Assembly (NCBI GenBank): GCA_040386975.1
Contig: JAZKEO010000004.1
Location: 12,513-76,512, forward strand
Reading direction: 5' to 3'
Origin: M2408 sp040386975
GTDB taxonomy: Bacteria; Bacteroidota; Bacteroidia; Flavobacteriales_D; Crocinitomicaceae
Length of the DNA stretch: 64,000 bases
Below, piece after piece: positions 26,840 to 35,945 of the stretch. Position numbers and translations under genes: made by a program. The notes beneath the pieces are model-generated. The model saw only the letters and a program-made list of their open reading frames with translations, did not search any database and was not told the DNA's origin. The first letter of the stretch is position 1, and every line of letters starts with the position of its first letter.

Positions 26840-29800
26840 ATGAAAAAAATCTTATTTTTCACAAAATTAGTTTTGATTTTTTCAATGTCATTTTTGTTCT
26901 CAAAAAATGCTTTAAGTCAATCAACTATTCCTAAAGTGATTACAAAAACCAATAAAAACATCTGTGGTTTTGACGCTATACACAAGGAAAAACTACAAAA
27001 TGATCCAGTTTATCTTCAAAACACAATCGCTTTTGAAAAAGCTGTGAAAAACTTTGTTCCAAATAAATCAGTTGCAACTTATAAAATTCCAGTTGTTGTA
27101 CACGTTATGGAAACAGGAACAGCGTTGACTGCTATTACCGACCAACAAATCAAAGATGCTATTTTGAATTTAAATCAACGTCTGAGAAAAGTCGCAGGAA
27201 GTCTAGGTGATGGAAATGGTGTTGACACAGAAATAGAATATGCTCTAGCAGTTCGTGACCCTTCAGGAAATTGCACAAATGGAATCAATCGCTTTGATAT
27301 GACAGGTAATGCATCCTATATGAGTGAAGGGGTTGATCGTTCAAGTGGTTTAGGTATTTCTGACGCAACTCTAAAAGCACAAATTTCTTGGAATCAAAAT
27401 CTTTATTATAATATTTGGTTAATCTCAGAAATTGACGATAATAATGGTGGATCTGGAACTCAAGGATATGCGTTTTTTGCAAGTAGTCACGGATTCGCAA
27501 ACGACGGAACGGTAATGTTAGTTAATGCTATGAAAAACCCTTCAGGCACCACATTAATCCATGAATTAGGGCATTCTTTGAATTTATTCCACACTTTTGA
27601 GGGCGATGATCCTGATTTTTTAACTTGTCCAGTAGGTAATGGATGTGGCTCAGGAATTGGTGATTGCTGTGGTGATACCCCCCCACATTTACAAAGTAGT
27701 AGTGATTGCGTTGTAGCACCAAATACGTGTGACGGCGGAAGTTCTTCTGAACTTTTCATTCACAACTACATGGATTATTCTTCTGACGCATGCCAAAACA
27801 TGCTTACAGCTGATCAAAGAACTCGAATGCAGACTGCAGTTTCTGTAACAAGAGCTACTTTTCTAGAAAGCAATGGAAATATGTCATTAGTCCCTGTTTC
27901 TCCATCAACTGTAGATTTTAAATCTTCAAAAACAATTTTATGTGGTACAGGTCAAGATGTAATATTTTATGATTTAAGTTCTTGCTCTCCAAATACATTT
28001 ATGGCTGAAACAGCTTGGACTGGCACTAGTTTCTCTTGGAGTATAACAAACGGAACTGATACCTACACTTCAACTGACCAAAATCCTACAATCAATTTTG
28101 CAAATACAGGTAGTTTTGATGCGACTTTAACAATTACAACCCCAATAGGAACAGCTACATTAACAAAAAATGATTTTATAGTTGTGAGTTCTGCGGCAAC
28201 AGCGGCATGTATACCTCTTTCAGATAATGAAGGTAATTTTACACAAACAGTGAATAATGTTACTTTTAATACTATAAATAATTCGACCTCATCATCAACA
28301 AATGTTGCTTATACTGATTTTTCTTGTTCACAAAATACAATTGTAGAAGAAGGTCAAACTTATAACTTATCTGTAACCATTCGTGCTGGAGGATCTGGTG
28401 CTGAAGATTTCGAAGCTTACATTGATTACAATAATGATGGTGATTTTGCTGATGCAGGAGAACAAGTTTTAACAGGAACTACTCCTGCAAGTTCTACAAA
28501 TACAATTTCAGGAAATGTTGTTATACCGGGTACTGCTATTCAAAATACTATTCTTCGAATGAGGGTTATTGGTGAAACATTTGGAATTACTGCTGGAAAA
28601 AGAACTTGTAGCACAAATTACGATGTTGGTGACATTGAGGATTATGGTGTATTAATTACAAGTGCATGTGTTGCCCCAAGTATAACTGCTGATCCTTCAA
28701 ATTCAACAATTTGTACAAATGATAATACAAGCTTTTCTTCAACTGCATCGGGAGATGCAACATTAAACTTCCAATGGTTTGAAGATAATGGTGGAGGTTT
28801 TGTAAGTTTAAGTGATGGAGGGATTTATTCAGGAACAGCAACTGGAACTTTGACATTAACAGGAGCTACAGCTTCAATGAATACTTATATCTATAGATGC
28901 GAAGTAACAAATGGATGTGGAACTGCAACTTCAAATTCTGCAACATTAACTGTAAATAGTGCAACAATAGCTCAAGGTGCAACTTCAAATCCAACGGCAT
29001 GCTTGGGATCTGATGGCTCAATTGAAATAACAGGTACTGGGACAGGTGATTTATCCTATACAGGAACAATGACTGGTACAGATATTGGAGTTATTCTACC
29101 TTTTGCTACAAATACCTTTACTGCTGGAACCTACGATTTCACATTTAATGATGGCTGTAATTCAAATACAATCACTGTTACCTTAACTGATCCCAACCCT
29201 GTAATTGCTCAAGGAGCTACATCAAATCCTACAGCTTGTTTAGCAACAGACGGAAGTATTGAAATCACAGGTGCTGGAACAGGGGATTTATCATATACGG
29301 GAACATTGACTGGTACAGATGTGGGAGTAACTTTACCATATTCAATTTCAATATTTTCAGCAGGAACATACGATTTCACATTTAATGATGGATGTATTTC
29401 AAATACAATTTCCGTTACCTTAACAGACCCAGGTTCACCTGTAACACCAACAATTAGTACAAGTGGTCCAACAACTTTTTGCGATGGCGGAAGTGTTACT
29501 TTAACATCCTCATCAGCGACTGACAACGTTTGGTCAACTGGTGAAACAACACAATCTATTGTTGCAGCAATTTCAGGAACATTTTCTGTTTTTGTATCAA
29601 CTGCTGGATGTAATTCAGGCACAACAAGTGAAGTTGTTACAGAAGATGCAATGCCTGTTTTACCAACTATTTCTGCAAGTGGACCAACAACTTTTTGTAA
29701 TGGAGGAAGTGTTGATTTGACCTCATCCTATGCCGTTGGAAATGTTTGGACAACAGGTGAAACAACACAAACAATTACTGTAACAACTGCAGGAAGCTAT

Positions 29801-32800
29801 AGCGTTGCTATTACTAATGGAACATGTACAAACAATGCAATAAATGAAGTTATTACGGTTAATTTTGGAGCAGCAATAGCTCAAGGAACCACGACAAATC
29901 CAACAGCATGTTTATCTAGCGATGGAAGTATTGAAATTACAGGAGCTGGAACTGGAGATTTGTCTTATACAGGAACAATGACTGGAACAGACTTTGGTGT
30001 AAGCTTACCATTTACTTCAAGTTTATTTTCTGCTGGAACATATGATTTCACATTTAATGATGGTTGTAATTCAAATACAGTTTCTGTTACTTTAACAGAT
30101 CCTTCTGGAATTGTTATTTCCCAAGGAACAACTTTAAACCCAAGTGCTTGTTTGAGCGCAGATGGAAGCATTGAAATCACAGGTGTTGGCACAGGAGATT
30201 TATCTTATACTGGAACTACGACTGGAACAGTTTTGGGGATTTCTTTACCTCATACAATTTCAACTTTTACTGCCGGGACATTTGATTTCACATTTAATGA
30301 TGGCTGTAATTCAAATACAGTTTCAGTTACATTAACAGATCCAGCATTGACGATCGCTCAAGGAACAACTTCAGATCCAAGTGTTTGCCTAGCTTCTGAC
30401 GGAAGTATCGAAATTACGGGTACTGGAACTGGAGACTTATCTTATACAGGAACAACTTCAGGAACTGAATTTGGAGTAACTTTACCATTTACTTCAAGTT
30501 TATTTTCATCAGGAACTTACGATTTCACTTTTAACAATGGATGTGTTTCAAATACAATCACTGTTACATTAAATGATCCAAATCCTACTATCTCGCAAGG
30601 ACTAATATTCGACCCTTCAGTTTGTGCTGCTACTGATGGAAGTATCGAGATTTTAGGTTCTGGGGTAGGTGATTTAACTTACACAGGAGCCGCAACAGGA
30701 ACAGATGGTGGAATTACTTTACCATATACTCTTTTCAATTTAGGTTCAGGTTCTTACGACTTCACATTTAATAATGGCTGTACTTCAAATACTATTACTG
30801 TTACTTTAACAGATCCAGGTGCACCAGCTGACCCAACAATTATACCTCAATCCGCTACAACATTTTGTGATGGAGGTGCAGTAACTTTGATGTCTTCATC
30901 TGCAAGCGATAATGTTTGGTCAACAGGAGAAACGACACAATCAATTACTGTGAGTTTGGGTGGAACTTACTCATTAATGCTATCTGTAGCAGGATGTAAC
31001 TCAAATACAATTACTGAAATTGTTACCGTTAACCCTGTACCGTCAACACCAACAATTTTTGCAGCTGGACCAACAACTTTCTGTGTTGGTGGAAGTGTAA
31101 ATTTACATGCGTCAACTGGAACAAATATTACTTGGTCAACAGGTGAAACAACACAGATAATCACTGCAATGATTGGTGGAAACTATACTGTTACAGAGAC
31201 AAATGGAATGTGTTCAGCAACATCAATAATGGAAATTGTCACTGTATTGAACGGAACTACAATTGCTCAAGGAATAACTTCAAATCCTTCAACATGTGGA
31301 GGAGCAAATGGAAGTATCCAAATTACAGGAACTGGAACTGGAGATTTATCTTATAATGGAACTTCTTCTGGAACAAATATTGGTATAACTTTACCTTTTA
31401 CAACAACATCACTTTCAGCGGGAACATATAATTTCACATTTAATGATGGTTGTAACTCGAATACAGCTACAATTACATTAGCAGACCCAGGTTCAGCAGC
31501 AACACCTACAATTTCTGCTAGCGGTTCTTTAACTTTCTGCGCTGGAGATAATGTTGTCTTAACTTCTTCATCTGCAACAGACAATGTTTGGTCAACAGGA
31601 GAAACAACACAATCAATTACGATTACTGCATCTGGAACTTACTCTGTTTTTGTTTCAACAGCTGGATGTAACTCTGCTTCTTCAAGTGAAATCGTAGTAG
31701 TAAATTCATTACCTGCTATTGCAAGTGCTAATATTATAAATCCTTCATCTTGTGGTAATTCAGATGGAAGTTTAGATATTACTGGTACTGGAACCGGTGA
31801 TTTATCTTGGACAGGAACAATGTCAGGTTCAAATATGGGGATTTCTTTACCTTATCCATTCTCAGGCTTAACGGCTGGAACATATAATTTTACTTTTACT
31901 GAAAATGGATGTACATCAAACACATTAAGTATTAGTTTAACTGATCCAGGAGCACCTGCAGCACCAACAATTATTGTAGGTGGTGGAACAACTTTCTGTG
32001 ATGGTGGTTCTGTTATCTTAGAATCATCCTCTCCAACAGATAATGTTTGGTCAACCGGAGAAACAACAAACATCATTACCGTTTCTTCAACAAGCGTTGT
32101 TACTTTAATATTAAACATTGCTGGATGTAGTTCTGCAGCGGCAGTTGAAAACATAACTGAAGTTCCAATCCCTGCAACACCAACAATTTCCGCAAGTGGA
32201 GCAACAACTTTTTGTGATGGTGGGAATGTAATTTTAACATCTTCTTCACCAACAGATAATTTATGGTCAACAGGAGAAACAACCCAAAGTATTACTGTCA
32301 CTACATCAGGGAATTATGATGTTACAGTTTCTAACTTTTTATGTTCTGCGACTTCACTTGTTGAATCAGTAACAGTTAATCCAGTCGAAACAATATCAAC
32401 TGGAATCATTTCAGATCCAAGTCAATGTGGCTTGAATGATGGTTCAATTGAAGTCATTGGAACAGCAACTGGAGATTTATCATATACTGGTACTTTCACA
32501 GGATCAGCAACAGGTATTACCTTACCATTCAGTTTAACTGGATTAGCAGGAGGAACGTATGACATTACATTCAATGATGCTTGTTCATCAAACACAATTT
32601 CAGTAACACTGATTCAAGATTTAGCTCCAGCTGTTCCAACAATCTCGGCAAGTGGTGTAACAACTTTTTGTGATGGTGGAACTGTAACTTTAACTTCTTC
32701 GTCAGCAGTTAACAATTTATGGTCAACTGGGGAAACAGCACAAAGTATTGTTGTAAGCACTAGCGGTACATATACTGTTAGTGTTACAAACGGAATGTGT

Positions 32801-34408
32801 ACAGAAACATCAAGTAATACAGTTGTAAATGTGACACCATTACCAGCAGTTCCAACAATTACGGCAAGTGGTTCAACAACTTTCTGTGATGGTGGAAGTG
32901 TTACTTTAACATCTTCATCAGCGGTGGATAATGTTTGGTCGACTGGTGAAACAACTCAATCGATTACTGTTATAAATTCAGATTTAATTTCAGTTTCAAT
33001 AATTACAAATGGTTGTAGTTCAGTTTCTTTAGATGAAAATGTAACAGCAAACCCAGTTCCTGCTGTACCAACAATTAGTTCATCAGGTTCAACGGATATT
33101 TGTTTAGGAAATAATGTTGTCCTTACATCATCTTCAATTGGAAACAATACCTGGTCAACTGGTGAAACAACTGATTTCATCACTGTAAGTACTGCTGGTT
33201 CATATTCAGTAACAGTATCAAATGGATTCTGTTCAGCTAGTTCTTCAAATACAATAGTGAATGTAAATTCAACACCTACTCCTACCCCAACAATCACAGT
33301 AGGTGGGGCAACAACATTTTGTGATGGTGGCACAGTTACTTTAACTTCATCATCTGCTACAAATAATACTTGGTCAACAGGTGAGACGACACAAAGTATT
33401 ACTGTTTCAACAGGTAATAATTATGATGTAAGTGTAAACATTTTAGGATGTATTTCTACTTCAGCACCTGAAACAATTACTGTAAATCCAATTCCAGCAA
33501 CTCCAATTATTACAGCAAATGGACCCTTAACTATTTGTTCTGGTGGAACCTTAAATTTAACTTCATCATCTTTAGTTGATAATAATTGGACAACTGGTTC
33601 TAATAGTCAAACTATAAGCGTAACAAGTTCAGGTTTATTTTCAGTTACAGTTACAACTTTAGGTTGTTCAGCTAGTTCAAATCCTGTTCAAGTAACTGTT
33701 AATTTAACACCTTCATCACCATTAATTATGCTAAGTGGTTCAACCACTTTTTGTACGGGTGGAAATGTTATTCTAACATCAACTGTAGCAAATGGAATTA
33801 CTTGGTCAACAGGTGAAACGACACAATCAATAAGTGTATCAAATTCTGGGACGTTTACTGTAAGTGTTGTTCAAACCGGATGTAACGCTACATCTGCACC
33901 AGTTGTGGTTACAGAGCATGCTAATCCAGTTGTGAGTATTGCCCCATACAATGATGTTTGTAATATTGCTGAACCTTTTGCTTTAACAAATGGAATTCCT
34001 TCTGGAGGTAATTATACTGTAAATACAGTTTCAACGACAACTTTTGATCCATTTTTCGCAAATCTTGGAATTAACACAATTACTTACGATATCATCGATG
34101 AAAACGGTTGTACAGGCTCAGCTACGGGAAGTATCAATGTAAACAATTGTGTTGAGATTGAGGAAAATCTTAGCTATGATTTTGTTCTTTATCCAAACCC
34201 AACAAATTCGACAATTTTCATCAAAGGAGATTTTGTGAACGAAATCAAAACAATCGAAATTCAGGATGAGCTTGGAAGACTAGTTAAAATCCAAGAATTA
34301 AACATTGGAAACTCTATTGATTTATCTGAATTGGCTGATGGACTTTACAATTTAGTTCTGAAAGGTGATAATTTTGAAAAAATCGAACGTGTACAAGTAA
34401 TTAAATAA
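26840..34408 (+). CDS. Giant secreted M43-like metalloprotease with 22-module array and T9SS domain (paralog 2)
   Basis: At 2522 residues this is the largest gene here. The first 700 residues follow paralog 1 closely: signal peptide, pro-segment with CGFDAIHKEKLQNDPVYLQN, zinc motif HELGHSLNLFH (residues 241-251, again Asn for Gly), Met-turn NYMDYS, PKD-like, GEVED and one Ig-like domain. Residues 708-2362 hold 22 modules: 13 of type A (PTISASG.TTFCDGGSVTLT..., about 72 residues) and 9 of type B (ACLASDGSIEITGTGTGDLS..., about 78 residues, resembling SprB repeats). Each has two conserved Cys. A type A T9SS domain (LYPNPTNSTIFIKGDF) ends it. I infer a surface-anchored or released protease/adhesin. 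Confidence 0.88.
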   Translation: MKKILFFTKLVLIFSMSFLFSKNALSQSTIPKVITKTNKNICGFDAIHKEKLQNDPVYLQNTIAFEKAVKNFVPNKSVATYKIPVVVHVMETGTALTAITDQQIKDAILNLNQRLRKVAGSLGDGNGVDTEIEYALAVRDPSGNCTNGINRFDMTGNASYMSEGVDRSSGLGISDATLKAQISWNQNLYYNIWLISEIDDNNGGSGTQGYAFFASSHGFANDGTVMLVNAMKNPSGTTLIHELGHSLNLFHTFEGDDPDFLTCPVGNGCGSGIGDCCGDTPPHLQSSSDCVVAPNTCDGGSSSELFIHNYMDYSSDACQNMLTADQRTRMQTAVSVTRATFLESNGNMSLVPVSPSTVDFKSSKTILCGTGQDVIFYDLSSCSPNTFMAETAWTGTSFSWSITNGTDTYTSTDQNPTINFANTGSFDATLTITTPIGTATLTKNDFIVVSSAATAACIPLSDNEGNFTQTVNNVTFNTINNSTSSSTNVAYTDFSCSQNTIVEEGQTYNLSVTIRAGGSGAEDFEAYIDYNNDGDFADAGEQVLTGTTPASSTNTISGNVVIPGTAIQNTILRMRVIGETFGITAGKRTCSTNYDVGDIEDYGVLITSACVAPSITADPSNSTICTNDNTSFSSTASGDATLNFQWFEDNGGGFVSLSDGGIYSGTATGTLTLTGATASMNTYIYRCEVTNGCGTATSNSATLTVNSATIAQGATSNPTACLGSDGSIEITGTGTGDLSYTGTMTGTDIGVILPFATNTFTAGTYDFTFNDGCNSNTITVTLTDPNPVIAQGATSNPTACLATDGSIEITGAGTGDLSYTGTLTGTDVGVTLPYSISIFSAGTYDFTFNDGCISNTISVTLTDPGSPVTPTISTSGPTTFCDGGSVTLTSSSATDNVWSTGETTQSIVAAISGTFSVFVSTAGCNSGTTSEVVTEDAMPVLPTISASGPTTFCNGGSVDLTSSYAVGNVWTTGETTQTITVTTAGSYSVAITNGTCTNNAINEVITVNFGAAIAQGTTTNPTACLSSDGSIEITGAGTGDLSYTGTMTGTDFGVSLPFTSSLFSAGTYDFTFNDGCNSNTVSVTLTDPSGIVISQGTTLNPSACLSADGSIEITGVGTGDLSYTGTTTGTVLGISLPHTISTFTAGTFDFTFNDGCNSNTVSVTLTDPALTIAQGTTSDPSVCLASDGSIEITGTGTGDLSYTGTTSGTEFGVTLPFTSSLFSSGTYDFTFNNGCVSNTITVTLNDPNPTISQGLIFDPSVCAATDGSIEILGSGVGDLTYTGAATGTDGGITLPYTLFNLGSGSYDFTFNNGCTSNTITVTLTDPGAPADPTIIPQSATTFCDGGAVTLMSSSASDNVWSTGETTQSITVSLGGTYSLMLSVAGCNSNTITEIVTVNPVPSTPTIFAAGPTTFCVGGSVNLHASTGTNITWSTGETTQIITAMIGGNYTVTETNGMCSATSIMEIVTVLNGTTIAQGITSNPSTCGGANGSIQITGTGTGDLSYNGTSSGTNIGITLPFTTTSLSAGTYNFTFNDGCNSNTATITLADPGSAATPTISASGSLTFCAGDNVVLTSSSATDNVWSTGETTQSITITASGTYSVFVSTAGCNSASSSEIVVVNSLPAIASANIINPSSCGNSDGSLDITGTGTGDLSWTGTMSGSNMGISLPYPFSGLTAGTYNFTFTENGCTSNTLSISLTDPGAPAAPTIIVGGGTTFCDGGSVILESSSPTDNVWSTGETTNIITVSSTSVVTLILNIAGCSSAAAVENITEVPIPATPTISASGATTFCDGGNVILTSSSPTDNLWSTGETTQSITVTTSGNYDVTVSNFLCSATSLVESVTVNPVETISTGIISDPSQCGLNDGSIEVIGTATGDLSYTGTFTGSATGITLPFSLTGLAGGTYDITFNDACSSNTISVTLIQDLAPAVPTISASGVTTFCDGGTVTLTSSSAVNNLWSTGETAQSIVVSTSGTYTVSVTNGMCTETSSNTVVNVTPLPAVPTITASGSTTFCDGGSVTLTSSSAVDNVWSTGETTQSITVINSDLISVSIITNGCSSVSLDENVTANPVPAVPTISSSGSTDICLGNNVVLTSSSIGNNTWSTGETTDFITVSTAGSYSVTVSNGFCSASSSNTIVNVNSTPTPTPTITVGGATTFCDGGTVTLTSSSATNNTWSTGETTQSITVSTGNNYDVSVNILGCISTSAPETITVNPIPATPIITANGPLTICSGGTLNLTSSSLVDNNWTTGSNSQTISVTSSGLFSVTVTTLGCSASSNPVQVTVNLTPSSPLIMLSGSTTFCTGGNVILTSTVANGITWSTGETTQSISVSNSGTFTVSVVQTGCNATSAPVVVTEHANPVVSIAPYNDVCNIAEPFALTNGIPSGGNYTVNTVSTTTFDPFFANLGINTITYDIIDENGCTGSATGSINVNNCVEIEENLSYDFVLYPNPTNSTIFIKGDFVNEIKTIEIQDELGRLVKIQELNIGNSIDLSELADGLYNLVLKGDNFEKIERVQVIK
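28961..33925 (+). repeat. Array of 22 coding modules of two types (A and B)
   Basis: The order read from the translation is B B A A B B B B A A B A B A A B A A A A A A. Type B modules carry C...DGSIEITG...GDLSYTG and AGTYDFTFNDGC.SN; type A modules carry TTFCDGG.V.LTSSS...WSTGETTQSI and one later Cys. The average module length is about 226 bp. B modules are almost always closed by a DPG/DPN linker before the next unit. Confidence 0.85.
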
Positions 34409-34427
34409 AATCATTTTATATTTTTAT

Positions 34428-34461
34428 AAAGGCTGTCTAAAGAAAATTAGACAGCCTTTTT
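34428..34461 (+). terminator. Terminator after giant paralog 2
   Basis: GGCTGTCTAA (34431-34440) and TTAGACAGCC (34447-34456) form a perfect 10-bp stem with loop AGAAAA, extended by flanking A and T runs. Confidence 0.9.
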
Positions 34462-34476
34462 GTTTGAATAAATTTG

Positions 34477-34484
34477 TACTTTTG
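34477..34484 (+). promoter_or_regulatory. Promoter -7 element of pyrF
   Basis: TACTTTTG matches TAnnTTTG. Transcription from it would start near 34491, eleven bases before the ATG at 34502, and after the GTG at 34484, which decides for the ATG. Confidence 0.6.
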
Positions 34485-34501
34485 TGAGACAAATAAAAAA
34501 C

Positions 34502-35323
34502 ATGAATCGTCAAGAATTAATCCAACAAATTAAGGAGAAAAAATCATTTTTATGTGTCGGCTTAGATACTGATTTGAATAAAATACCAAAACATTTATTG
34601 GAACTTGACGACCCAATTTTTGAATTCAATAAAGCAATTATTGATGCCACAAAAGATTTTTGTGTTGCCTACAAACCAAACATTGCGTTTTACGAATGTT
34701 ATGGACCAAAAGGTTGGGAATCACTAAAAAAAACACTTGATTACATTCCGAAAAACATTTTCACTATTGCTGACGCAAAACGTGGCGACATTGGAAATAC
34801 ATCCACTTATTACGCCAAAACATTTTTTGACTATTTGAATTGCGATTCTGTTACAATCGCACCTTACATGGGAGAAGATAGCGTCAAACCTTTTTTAGAA
34901 TTTGAAAATAAATGGGCAATTGTTTTGGCTTTAACATCTAATCAAGGAGCAAATGACTTTCAATTCTTAGAAGATAAAGACGGAAACGAATTATACAAAA
35001 ACGTACTTCAAAAAGTTTCCTCTTGGGGAAATCCAGAGAACACCATGTTTGTTGTTGGTGCAACCAGAGCTGAAGGAATTGGGGAAGTTAGAAAAATTGT
35101 TCCCGAACATTTCTTTTTAGTTCCAGGAGTTGGCGCTCAAGGTGGCAGTTTGGAAGATGTTTCAAATTTTGGTTGGAATAAAGATTGTGGACTTTTAGTT
35201 AATTCTTCTCGTGGAATCATTTATGCCTCTGACGGTTTAGATTTTGCTGAAAAAGCGAAAATAGAAGCTCGAAAAATTCAAGAAGAAATGGCCTCAATTT
35301 TAATCTCTAAAAACTTCATTTAA
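34502..35323 (+). CDS. pyrF: Orotidine 5'-phosphate decarboxylase, long type
   Basis: PyrF converts OMP to UMP, the last step of pyrimidine synthesis. The 273-residue protein shows the long-form (type 2) signatures: SFLCVGLDTDLNKIP at the N-terminus, CVAYKPNIAFYE, the catalytic TIADAKRGDIGNTS with Lys and Asp residues, and FLVPGVGAQGGSLEDV followed by NSSRGIIYAS, the phosphate-binding region. The ATG at 34502 is chosen because the frame's upstream GTG lies in the promoter. The mtnB gene follows after nine bases and is probably cotranscribed. Confidence 0.95.
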   Translation: MNRQELIQQIKEKKSFLCVGLDTDLNKIPKHLLELDDPIFEFNKAIIDATKDFCVAYKPNIAFYECYGPKGWESLKKTLDYIPKNIFTIADAKRGDIGNTSTYYAKTFFDYLNCDSVTIAPYMGEDSVKPFLEFENKWAIVLALTSNQGANDFQFLEDKDGNELYKNVLQKVSSWGNPENTMFVVGATRAEGIGEVRKIVPEHFFLVPGVGAQGGSLEDVSNFGWNKDCGLLVNSSRGIIYASDGLDFAEKAKIEARKIQEEMASILISKNFI

Positions 35324-35332
35324 ACTAAAATC

Positions 35333-35944
35333 ATGGAAGAAATTCAAGTTTTGAAAGAAAAAATTGCTGAAACAATTCGCAATTATCATCATAAAGGTTG
35401 GTCGCCTGCAACTTCAACAAATTATTCGTTTCGCAAAGATAATTGGGATAAATTCATTCATATTTCTCGTTCAGGAATTGACAAATCAGAATTTTCAGCC
35501 GAAGATTTCATCAATGTTGACTTTGAAGGAAATCCAACAAGTGAATTCTATAATCAAAAACCATCGGCAGAAACTTTAATTCACTGTGTTCTGTATGATT
35601 TATTTCCTCAAACACAAGTGATTTTACACAGTCATTCGGTTTATTCCGTTTTAAATTCTCAAAAATATTCGGACGAAATTTTATTTGAAGGCTACGAAAT
35701 TCAAAAAGGATTTAAAGGTCAAACGACTCATGAGAATCAACTTTCGATTCCAATTTTAGAAAATTCACAAGATATGCTTGTTTTTTCTGAACTCATGAGG
35801 GCAAAAAAAGACTTATTTTCAAATCACTGTTTCATCATCAAAAATCATGGAACGTATGCTTGGGGAGAAAATTTATTTGAGGCAAAACGCCATTTGGAAA
35901 CTTTGGAATATTTGCTTGAAGTGAATTGGAAATTGAATCATTAA
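35333..35944 (+). CDS. mtnB: Methylthioribulose-1-phosphate dehydratase
   Basis: MtnB is a class II aldolase-fold, zinc-dependent enzyme of the methionine salvage pathway. The 203-residue protein has the expected GWSPATSTNYS near the N-terminus, IHISRSGIDKS, KPSAETLIHCVLY with the catalytic Glu, VILHSHSVYS with two zinc His, and IKNHGTYAWGEN with the third. Related aldolases act on fuculose phosphate, but the GWSPATS.N segment points to MtnB. No other salvage genes are next to it. It ends two bases from the stop of the convergent mutS2 gene, with no room for a terminator. Confidence 0.88.
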   Translation: MEEIQVLKEKIAETIRNYHHKGWSPATSTNYSFRKDNWDKFIHISRSGIDKSEFSAEDFINVDFEGNPTSEFYNQKPSAETLIHCVLYDLFPQTQVILHSHSVYSVLNSQKYSDEILFEGYEIQKGFKGQTTHENQLSIPILENSQDMLVFSELMRAKKDLFSNHCFIIKNHGTYAWGENLFEAKRHLETLEYLLEVNWKLNH

Positions 35945-35945
35945 T

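Noticed and set aside
25451..33333. Several long open frames on the minus strand opposite the giant repeat genes (for example 25451-25876, 29209-29622, 31852-32301, 32956-33333)
   Set aside because: They mirror the repeated coding modules and their similarity to each other is a by-product of the plus-strand repeats. They have no start signals and unusual composition.
28961..33925. CRISPR-like periodicity of about 226 bp
   Set aside because: The repeats are translated in one frame throughout, diverge as protein modules do, and have no short identical direct repeats with unique spacers.
34484..34501. Upstream GTG start for pyrF
   Set aside because: It lies at the end of the promoter -7 element, and the ATG at 34502 fits the family start.
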